Source: Acidimicrobiales bacterium (GTDB lineage Bacteria; Actinomycetota; Acidimicrobiia; Acidimicrobiales; Poriferisodalaceae). From it: a stretch of 33,547 nucleotides of DNA. Below, one piece after another: positions 27,006 through 33,547 of this stretch (within the stretch, counting starts at the first letter, position 1; the number at the start of each line of letters is the position of its first letter). The stretch spans positions 1 to 33,547 of the forward strand of contig SGYJ01000005.1 in assembly GCA_004214275.1 (NCBI GenBank). The letters are read 5' to 3'. The notes below the pieces were generated by a model. It saw only the letters and a list, made by a program, of their open reading frames with translations. It had not been told where the DNA came from and made no database searches. A program made the translations under genes and the position numbers.

Positions 27006-28517
27006 ATGGCAGACGTGACCACCCCCTACTACGTCACCACTCCTATCTACTACGTAAACGATGCGCCCCACATCGGGCACGCGTATACGACCATCACAGC
27101 CGATGCCGTGGCTAGATGGAATCGGCTCTTAGGTCGCGACGTCCACTTTCTTACAGGCACCGATGAACATGGACTGAAGGTTCAGCGCGCGGCCGAAGAC
27201 AACAACTGTTTGCCAATCGAATGGGCTGACCAAACGGTAGTCAGATTCAAAGATGCTTGGAGCCAACTTGAAATCTCGAATGATGATTTCATTCGAACTA
27301 GTGAGGAGCGTCACTACTCGGCGGTGCAGAAACTGCTGCAAGCCTGTTATGACAACGGAGATGTTGATCTTCAAACCTACGAAGGTCTTTATTGCGTTAG
27401 TTGTGAGGCCTACTTCAACGAAGCAGACCTCGACGACGGAAACTGCCCGATTCACGGCCGACCTGTTGAGCACGTAACTGAAGAGAACTACTTCTTTAAG
27501 TTGAGCCGCTACGAGCAGGCCCTCAAAGATTGGTACGCCTCTCACCCTGATTTCGTTGTGCCTTCCACTAAACGAAATGAAGCCCTCGGATTCATTAACC
27601 AAGGCCTCGAAGATTTCTCTATCAGCAGAACTTCGATTGACTGGGGCATTCCGCTTCCCTGGGATCCGGGCCACGTCACTTATGTCTGGTTTGACGCCCT
27701 AACCAATTACATAACGGCAGCGGGATACGTCGATGACCCCGAGATGTTCGATACCCACTGGCCCGGAATTCATCTGATTGGTAAAGACATTTTGCGCTTC
27801 CACTGTGTTTACTGGCCGGCGATGCTGATGAGCGCTGGGTTGGCTCCGCCCGAACGCGTCCATGTGCATGGGTTTTTGCTGGTTGGAGGAGAGAAGATGT
27901 CGAAAACTCGACTCAACCAAATTGCTCCAGGTGACCTGATTGAGGAGTTCGGCGTTGATGGGGTGCGACATCACTTCTTACACGGTCAAACTTTCGGGCC
28001 CGATGGGGACTTCAGTCACGAAGGAATGATCGCCCGTTACAACGCGGACTTAGCCAACAATCTGGGAAATTTATTGAGTCGAGTGACAACGGTGGTCACT
28101 TCGAAATGCGGTGGAGTGGGTCCATCGGCAAGCCCGGATAGTCCCTTAGCGGCGATTGTCGCAGAGGAATACCAAAAGATCTCTGATGGATGGAACCAGA
28201 TAGCGCCGTCCATTGCCCTTGACTCGACCTGGAAAATTATTCACGAAACCAACGCGTACCTCGAAAGCGCTGAGCCCTGGAAATCAGACCCAGGCCCAGA
28301 TGTCGATGCGGTTTTAGGGGATGCGTTAGAGGTTCTGCGCATCGTTTCAATTCTGGCCTCGCCCGCAGTGCCGAATGCTTGTGCGGAAATCCGCCGCCGC
28401 ATTGGGCTCGATGAGGACCATACCCAAGAACGAGTCCCGGAAAGTGTTGGATGGGGCCAATACCCGGCGGGACTTCCGGTACTTAAAGGTGACCCATTGT
28501 TTCCGCGGCTCAAATGA
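27006..28517 (+). CDS. metG: Methionyl-tRNA synthetase
   Basis: TTPIYYVNDAPHIGHAYTTITADAVAR (HIGH), GTDEHGLKVQ, Zn knuckle CVSCEAYFNEADLDDGNCPIHG, KMSKTRLN (KMSKS-like). Confidence 0.97.
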   Translation: MADVTTPYYVTTPIYYVNDAPHIGHAYTTITADAVARWNRLLGRDVHFLTGTDEHGLKVQRAAEDNNCLPIEWADQTVVRFKDAWSQLEISNDDFIRTSEERHYSAVQKLLQACYDNGDVDLQTYEGLYCVSCEAYFNEADLDDGNCPIHGRPVEHVTEENYFFKLSRYEQALKDWYASHPDFVVPSTKRNEALGFINQGLEDFSISRTSIDWGIPLPWDPGHVTYVWFDALTNYITAAGYVDDPEMFDTHWPGIHLIGKDILRFHCVYWPAMLMSAGLAPPERVHVHGFLLVGGEKMSKTRLNQIAPGDLIEEFGVDGVRHHFLHGQTFGPDGDFSHEGMIARYNADLANNLGNLLSRVTTVVTSKCGGVGPSASPDSPLAAIVAEEYQKISDGWNQIAPSIALDSTWKIIHETNAYLESAEPWKSDPGPDVDAVLGDALEVLRIVSILASPAVPNACAEIRRRIGLDEDHTQERVPESVGWGQYPAGLPVLKGDPLFPRLK

Positions 28518-29275
28518 GCGATATGAACTGGACTGACAATCACTGTCACTTGCCAGATGACATGGACCTCGCATCTGAAGTGGTGCAAAACGCAAAGGAT
28601 TCGGGTGTCCAGCGACTTATTGACGTGGGCACCTCAATAGAACACAGCGTTAAATGCATAGCTCGCGCTCATCAATTTGATGGAGTGTGGGCGACTGCTG
28701 GGGTGCACCCGCACGATGCAAAAGACGGAATTGAAGGTCTGGCCCAACTCGTAACATCTCCCAAGGTCGTAGCGGTTGGGGAGTGCGGCCTTGACTACCA
28801 CTACGACAATTCGCCCCGAGATGTCCAAAGAGACATCTTTGCCAAACAAATTCAACTAGCCCACCAAGTTGATTTGCCATTAGTCATTCATACAAGAGAA
28901 GCGTGGGAGGACACCTTCGACATACTCGACACTGAAGGCACTCCTGCCAAGACTGTGTTTCATTGCTTCACAGGTGGCCCCGACGAAGCTCAAGCCGGAC
29001 TGCAACGCGGCGCTTACCTGTCATTCAGTGGGATAATCACATTTCCGAATGCGCCGGAGCTACGTGAAGCTGCTGCGCTGACCCCCTCGGATCGTTACCT
29101 AGTTGAAACTGACGCTCCCTATCTGGCACCAGTTCCCGAAAGAGGGAAAAAGAACCGTCCAGCATGGGTCACATTGGTAGGGGAGGGTGTAGCAGCAGCC
29201 AGAGGAGTGGGAATTAAAGAAGTAGCTGAAGAGTCATGGAGGAATGCTTCAAGGTTCTACGGACTGGTCGAGTGA
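28514..29275 (+). CDS. tatD: TatD-family metal-dependent hydrolase
   Basis: ATGA overlap with metG stop; WTDNHCHLPDD, GVHPHDAK, VGECGLDYHYDNSPRDVQRDIF, FHCFTGG, VETDAPYLAP. Confidence 0.95.
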   Translation: MSDMNWTDNHCHLPDDMDLASEVVQNAKDSGVQRLIDVGTSIEHSVKCIARAHQFDGVWATAGVHPHDAKDGIEGLAQLVTSPKVVAVGECGLDYHYDNSPRDVQRDIFAKQIQLAHQVDLPLVIHTREAWEDTFDILDTEGTPAKTVFHCFTGGPDEAQAGLQRGAYLSFSGIITFPNAPELREAAALTPSDRYLVETDAPYLAPVPERGKKNRPAWVTLVGEGVAAARGVGIKEVAEESWRNASRFYGLVE

Positions 29276-29330
29276 ACAGAAGAATCCTCTCTGTCAGTAG
29301 GCTCAACGAAATAGCTGCGATATTGGGTGG

Positions 29331-30185
29331 TTGGCGGTGCGACCTGTGCTTCGGAAGACCTGGCAGAGAACTACCCTTCTGCTCCTTTTAGGGGCAGCTG
29401 TCGCTGGTGTCGCGATTATGGCGATAAACGACTCAAATCCCAACTATGAAAAGGCTGTGCCAGAGCCTGCGAGCAGAACGATCACCGAATTCACAACACC
29501 AGATCTATCGTTGGCTGGCTTCAGGATTGGAAGCCTCGCAGTATTTTTGGTCGACAACCTGTTTTCAGGAACGCAATCACTGCTGAACACTGCAACATTG
29601 GACGCCGCATCAACCGTTACGACTGTTGCGACGCCAACCGAAAGCTTTCAACCAATAGAAACTTCGATGATTACTTCGACAACCTCCCGACCCTCAACAT
29701 CACGCCCGGCGGCTCCGTCAACTACGACAAGAAAGGTAGAAGTTCCTTCTTCAAGTTCGATCCCGCCGACTACACAGACATCTGTCGTCATTACGACCAC
29801 CACGACCATTCCGGCATCGACGACTGTCGCGGAAACGCTTCCTGTCAGCACCGAACCATCAGACGAATCTTTGGAACCATCTGGAGATGTAATTATCTTC
29901 GGACAGCCTTATCTCGATACATGGCCCACTTTGGAGATGTGGGAACGAATGGCCTGGTGTGAGTCACGAAAAACATGGGATGTGGACACCGGAAATGGAT
30001 ACTTCGGCGGGCTTCAATTTGCATTGGGCTCATGGCAATGGATGGGAGGCGAAGGAAGCCCAGCGGACGCCAGCAAAGACGAGCAAATCTTCAGAGCCAA
30101 CCTACTCTGGCAAGCACAAGGCTGGAATGGTTGGCCCGGCTGTAAAAAATATTTTGGCTGGTCAAGATGGCAGGTCAGCGAATGA
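29331..30185 (+). CDS. Resuscitation-promoting-factor-like (transglycosylase-like) protein: N-terminal TM, Thr/Ser/Pro linker, C-terminal Rpf domain
   Basis: C-terminal WERMAWCESRKTWDVDTGNGYFGGLQFALGSWQWMGGEGSPADASKDEQIFRANLLWQAQGWNGWPGCKKYFGW has the catalytic Glu and paired Cys expected of Rpf. Position between tatD and rsmA matches actinobacterial rpfB synteny. Confidence 0.88.
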   Translation: MAVRPVLRKTWQRTTLLLLLGAAVAGVAIMAINDSNPNYEKAVPEPASRTITEFTTPDLSLAGFRIGSLAVFLVDNLFSGTQSLLNTATLDAASTVTTVATPTESFQPIETSMITSTTSRPSTSRPAAPSTTTRKVEVPSSSSIPPTTQTSVVITTTTTIPASTTVAETLPVSTEPSDESLEPSGDVIIFGQPYLDTWPTLEMWERMAWCESRKTWDVDTGNGYFGGLQFALGSWQWMGGEGSPADASKDEQIFRANLLWQAQGWNGWPGCKKYFGWSRWQVSE

Positions 30186-31000
30186 CCTTGTCCATAACTG
30201 ATGTACGGCGAATATTGAGCGAAGCTGGCATCAGCCCCAAGAAAAGCCTCGGGCAAAATTTCGTGACTGACCCAAACACCGTTAGACGGATAGCACGATT
30301 GTCGGGTATCAAAGAAGGCAGCCAGGTACTGGAAATCGGCGCAGGGTTAGGCTCGTTGACGCTCGCGCTCGTCGAAACCGGCGCAGATGTGACAGCGATC
30401 GAAACCGATCGATCACTGATGCCCATACTCCACTCGACGGTCGGGGAACAGGCGACGATCCTAAACGTTGATGTTCGTGACCTTTCATGGAACGACGTAC
30501 TAACCACACCTGGTTGGCACCTTGTAGCAAACCTCCCTTACAACATCGCTACAACTGTTGTCCTCACAGTGTTGGACGAAGTGCCTGCTGTGACTCAACT
30601 CTTGGTTATGGTTCAGCAAGAAGCTGGAGAACGTCTAGCGGCAACTGTTGGAGATGCTGCTTACGGCGCTGTGTCAGTGCGTGTAGCCCTTCGAGCAGAA
30701 GCAACAATTGTTGGACATGTATCACCCTCAGTCTTCTATCCAAAACCACGAGTTAACTCAGCCCTCGTCGCAATCGAACGAATCGACAAAAACCTTGAGG
30801 ACCATGTCGAAAAGGAACTTATAGAACTGGTTCGGATTGCCTTCAACCAACGCCGCAAGATGCTGCGGAAAAGCTTGAAAGGACGAGTAGATGAGGCCGT
30901 TTTAGAAAGTGCGAAGATTGCGCCGACCTCTCGACCGGAAGAGATTGAATTGGATAGATGGATAGACCTCGCACGGAAGTCGACGAACATCGAATCATGA
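30182..31000 (+). CDS. rsmA: 16S rRNA (adenine(1518)-N(6)/adenine(1519)-N(6))-dimethyltransferase
   Basis: PKKSLGQNFVTDPNTVRRIARLSG, LEIGAGLGSLTLAL, NLPYNIATTVVL. ATG 30182 overlaps the rpf stop (ATGA); the track start at 30167 is also possible. Confidence 0.95.
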   Translation: MTLSITDVRRILSEAGISPKKSLGQNFVTDPNTVRRIARLSGIKEGSQVLEIGAGLGSLTLALVETGADVTAIETDRSLMPILHSTVGEQATILNVDVRDLSWNDVLTTPGWHLVANLPYNIATTVVLTVLDEVPAVTQLLVMVQQEAGERLAATVGDAAYGAVSVRVALRAEATIVGHVSPSVFYPKPRVNSALVAIERIDKNLEDHVEKELIELVRIAFNQRRKMLRKSLKGRVDEAVLESAKIAPTSRPEEIELDRWIDLARKSTNIES

Positions 31001-31755
31001 ATTCTGAACATCTGATCTGTCCAGCTAAATTGACACTCTCACTTAAGGTGAAGGGTCGACGCGCAGACGGCTACCACCTGATTGATGCCGAAATGGTATC
31101 CATCGACCTCTGTGACAAAATCGTGATTAGTGATGGGTCGGGATTGAAGGTTCGATCATCAGACTCAGGATTTGAAGTTCCTCAAAATGAAAACAATCTC
31201 GTCAATCGCGCACTCGACTTCCTAGGTCGCACAGCGGCGGTCATGATCGATAAGAGAATCCCATCAGGGGCGGGTCTTGGCGGAGGATCAAGCAATGCGG
31301 CTGCTGTTATGCGGTGGGCCGGTTTTACCGACCCGGTAGCAGCTACCTCATTGGGCGCGGATGTCGGGTTTTGTCTTCTAGGAGGAAGGGCTCGTGTCCA
31401 AGGCATTGGAGAGATACTTCAACCATTGCCTTACCTAGAACGTGAAATGACCCTGCTTATTCCACCAATAGGGGTGTCAACCGAAGATGTGTATCGGGCA
31501 TGGGACGACCTAGGTAGCCCACTCGGTGACCATGGCAATGATCTTGAACCTGCAGCACTCACCGTCAAGCCTGAATTAGCAGACTGGCGAGACGCACTTA
31601 GCAAAGCAACTGGAAAGCGAGCTCGTCTAGCCGGTAGCGGTGGCACATGGTTTGTCGAAGGACACCACGAAGAATTTCGACACCGCGGAGTCGCATCAGT
31701 AAACGTCACAACCTTGCCTCAGCACAGCACCAACAAGAAAAGCGCTGCTGAGTGA
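30997..31755 (+). CDS. ispE: 4-diphosphocytidyl-2-C-methyl-D-erythritol kinase
   Basis: CPAKLTLSLKVKGRRADGYHLIDAEMVSIDL, PSGAGLGGGSSNAAAVM, LAGSGGTWF. ATGA overlap with the rsmA stop; track start at 30958 looks too far upstream. Confidence 0.94.
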   Translation: MNSEHLICPAKLTLSLKVKGRRADGYHLIDAEMVSIDLCDKIVISDGSGLKVRSSDSGFEVPQNENNLVNRALDFLGRTAAVMIDKRIPSGAGLGGGSSNAAAVMRWAGFTDPVAATSLGADVGFCLLGGRARVQGIGEILQPLPYLEREMTLLIPPIGVSTEDVYRAWDDLGSPLGDHGNDLEPAALTVKPELADWRDALSKATGKRARLAGSGGTWFVEGHHEEFRHRGVASVNVTTLPQHSTNKKSAAE

Positions 31756-31774
31756 CTGACCTAGCGAGAACTAG

Positions 31775-31870
31775 CTATTTGTTTCGGCGTTGATAACGGG
31801 TGCGGCGAAGCATCTTCTTGTGCTTCTTCTTTCGCATGCGTTTGCGGCGCTTCTTTACGAGGGATCCCAT
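31775..31870 (-). CDS. Small basic protein of the AURKAIP1/COX24 domain type, resembling mycobacterial ribosomal protein bS22
   Basis: Hand translation: MGSLVKKRRKRMRKKKHKKMLRRTRYQRRNK* (31 aa), close to the remembered pattern MGSVIKKRRKRMxKKKHRKLLRxTRxQRR. Missed by the ORF track because of size. Confidence 0.88.
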   Translation of the reverse strand: MGSLVKKRRKRMRKKKHKKMLRRTRYQRRNK

Positions 31871-32008
31871 GAGGAACTGCAGGGTAGCTGAACCTTGGCC
31901 AAGAGCCAACGTAAAGAGGGCCGACATTGTTCCGGTAAGCGACCGATATCGCGCACTTCTCGTCGTTAGGCTGGTGCTGTCGACCTAGCGCCTGTGGCGC
32001 TTCGACGG

Positions 32009-32080
32009 TCGGGGATCGTTCAACTGGCAGGACATCGGGTTTTGGTCCCGACAATGGAGGTTCGAGCCCTCCTCCCCGAG
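32009..32080 (+). tRNA. tRNA-Gln (anticodon TTG)
   Basis: Acceptor TCGGGGA/TCCCCGA, anticodon stem TCGGG/CCCGA with loop TTTTGGT, T arm GGAGGTTCGAGCCCTCC. Discriminator G; CCA not encoded. Confidence 0.93.
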
Positions 32081-32168
32081 CTGACGCTCTGCGACTAACG
32101 TTTTGCTACCTATTCCGCCATGAAAGAATGGAATCTTTCGACGTGAATCGACAATTTTTTGGCGTCGC

Positions 32169-32936
32169 ATGAGGGCAATCGTTCTAGCTGCTGGCAAGGG
32201 TTCACGAATGCTATCAACCGTGCCCAAACCACTACATCTACTGAACGGCGTACCGATGGCGCGGTACATCATGAAGTCGCTTGAAGAACTCCACTTGGAA
32301 TGTACGGTCGTCGTCGTCGGGCACCAGGCACCACTTGTCTCTCAAACTTTGAGACAGATGTCCAGCGACCCGACTCGCCTAAAATTCGCTGAACAACGTC
32401 TCCAACGCGGAACTGCTGATGCAACCAAAGTCGGACTTCAGGCATTTGCTTCTGGTGACGGATCGGACGTGGAATCTGACGTGCTGGTGCTGCCCGGAGA
32501 CATGCCTCTTCTCACGTCAGACACTTTGATCGAATTACAAGATCACCATGTGAAATCGGGTGCCGCGGCCACTCTGCTAACAGCGGAGTTCAAAGATCCA
32601 TCAGGATATGGTCGGATTATTCGAGACGAACAAGGCCGAATTGAGCGTGTTGTGGAACATGTTGATGCCGGGCCCCATGAATTAGCTATTTGCGAAGTCA
32701 ACACATCGATTTACTGTTTCAACTCACAGTTACTCGATGGAGCGCTTCGAGAAGTCGAAAGCTCCAATTCCCAAAATGAGTACTACCTCACCGACGTAGT
32801 TGAATTATTCCGGGCCAGTGGGCACCTCGTGACTGCGATGATTGCTGACGATCCAGACGAGATGCGCGGAGTTAACGACAAAAAGCAGCTGGTCGAATGC
32901 GAGACTTTGTTACGAGCTCGCGGAAATGTCAGATAG
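32169..32936 (+). CDS. glmU: GlmU-like N-acetylglucosamine-1-phosphate uridyltransferase domain only (255 aa)
   Basis: IVLAAGKGSRMLSTVPKPLHLLNGVPM, VLPGDMPLLTSDTL, EYYLTDVVELFRASG, GVNDKKQLVECETLL. No room before prs for the usual LbH acetyltransferase domain. Confidence 0.85.
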   Translation: MRAIVLAAGKGSRMLSTVPKPLHLLNGVPMARYIMKSLEELHLECTVVVVGHQAPLVSQTLRQMSSDPTRLKFAEQRLQRGTADATKVGLQAFASGDGSDVESDVLVLPGDMPLLTSDTLIELQDHHVKSGAAATLLTAEFKDPSGYGRIIRDEQGRIERVVEHVDAGPHELAICEVNTSIYCFNSQLLDGALREVESSNSQNEYYLTDVVELFRASGHLVTAMIADDPDEMRGVNDKKQLVECETLLRARGNVR

Positions 32937-33102
32937 CCGGTGAAGGTGTCATCACGCCAACCGGTGAGACCACCTATGTTGTGGAGGTTTCACGAATCCA
33001 AGTCACTTGTCGGTAGAGGTCCAGATCGGAGATCATTGCCAAATTGGACTTCTTGCGGTTTTAACGCCGAGAGACGAGTACGCGTCAGCTACTGTCACAT
33101 GA
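32930..33102 (+). pseudogene. Possible frameshifted and deleted remnant of the GlmU C-terminal region
   Basis: Frame 2 reads QIAGEGVITPTGETTYVVEVSRIQVTCR*; frame 1 from 33013 reads VEVQIGDHCQIGLLAVLTPRDEYASATVT*. The first resembles the GlmU linker (AGVTIVDPxTTYV), the second a single hexapeptide-like turn. Confidence 0.4.
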
Positions 33103-33136
33103 CCGTTCTACAACTCTTCTTAGAGCAGGAGAAGCG

Positions 33137-33547
33137 ATGGAACTAGTAACCAAAAAGCGTCTGCACCTTTTTACCGGTAGAGCTAATCCCGCGCTTGCCC
33201 AAGAAATCGCCGAACATTTAGGCATCGAACTGGGTGACCCAGGACTCATTGACTTCGCTAATGGCGAAATTAAATGCCGATTCGAAGAGTCCGTTCGCGG
33301 TGGAGACGTCTTTATTATCCAAACTCATGCAGCGACCGAAGATATGAGTGTTAACGACGCGATCATGGAGCACCTGATAATGGTCGACGCTGCACGACGA
33401 GCTTCCGCGAAACGGATAACAGCGGTCGCCCCCTTCTACGGATACGCCCGTCAGGACCGGAAAGCCCAAGGCCGCGAACCTATAACCGCTCGGCTAATTT
33501 CAGACCTTCTCCGTCAGGCTGGCGCTGACCGTCTTGTCAGCATTGAT
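33137..33547 (+). CDS. prs: Ribose-phosphate pyrophosphokinase, truncated at window end
   Basis: MELVTKKRLHLFTGRANPALAQEIAEHLGIELGDPGLIDFANGEIKCRFEESVRGGDVFIIQTHAATEDMSVNDAIMEHLIMVDAARRASAKRITAVAPFYGYARQDRKAQGREPITARL; AGGAG upstream. Open to the last base, so not in the track. Confidence 0.95.
   Translation, partial: MELVTKKRLHLFTGRANPALAQEIAEHLGIELGDPGLIDFANGEIKCRFEESVRGGDVFIIQTHAATEDMSVNDAIMEHLIMVDAARRASAKRITAVAPFYGYARQDRKAQGREPITARLISDLLRQAGADRLVSID

Noticed and set aside
27129-27674. 181-aa minus-strand ORF opposite metG
   Set aside because: Lies entirely within metG, which has intact HIGH and KMSK motifs.
29620-29880. Thr/Ser/Pro-rich repetitive stretch in the Rpf-like gene considered as a DNA repeat array
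   Set aside because: Repetition is at the codon-composition level (ACN/TCN), with no regular unit; it is an ordinary extracellular linker.
31800-31988. 62-aa plus-strand ORF MRRSIFLCFFFRMRLRRFF...
   Set aside because: Antisense to the bS22-like gene, whose sequence is far more convincing.
32122-32160. GAAAGA-atggaa-TCTTTC hairpin followed later by TTTTTT
   Set aside because: Short AT-rich stem and the T-run is about 15 nt away; too weak to call as a terminator for tRNA-Gln.
32940-33146. 68-aa plus-strand ORF between glmU and prs
   Set aside because: Translation has no domain character; the GlmU-like peptide fragments occur in the other two frames, and it overlaps the prs start.
1-33547. 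CRISPR array, prophage, transposon or defence island
   Set aside because: No regularly spaced repeats, integrase, transposase or defence-domain proteins were recognised by eye.

Overview
Chromosomal window from an actinobacterium, probably Acidimicrobiia-like judging by gene order and protein character (inference; no search was run). It is gene-dense and largely housekeeping. In order it holds: a 5'-truncated thiolase; dxs; a PAP2/Aur1-like plus UPF0104/LPG-synthase-TM pair; a TldD/PmbA pair; a PHP-domain protein; uppP; an FmdB-type zinc ribbon with a Ser-rich tail; moeA-moaA-moaC followed by a two-TM protein resembling SepX/GlpR; tRNA-Ala(CGC); SCO1; CtaG; M1 aminopeptidase; a PfkB kinase; a phosphohexomutase; an MBOAT plus two SGNH hydrolases; a CoA-transferase III; ychF; rsmI; metG; tatD; an Rpf-like protein; rsmA; ispE; tRNA-Gln(TTG); a GlmU-like uridyltransferase lacking its acetyltransferase domain; and a 3'-truncated prs. 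No CRISPR array, transposase, phage module or rRNA was seen. The best second-look items are short genes below the 60-aa ORF-track cutoff: a 28-aa bL37-like protein, a 31-aa bS22/COX24-like protein and a 42-aa single-TM protein resembling the first half of CrgA. Also notable are the translationally coupled MBOAT-SGNH-SGNH cassette, the MoeA/SepX-GlpR-like neighbourhood, and the apparent decay of the GlmU C-terminus.
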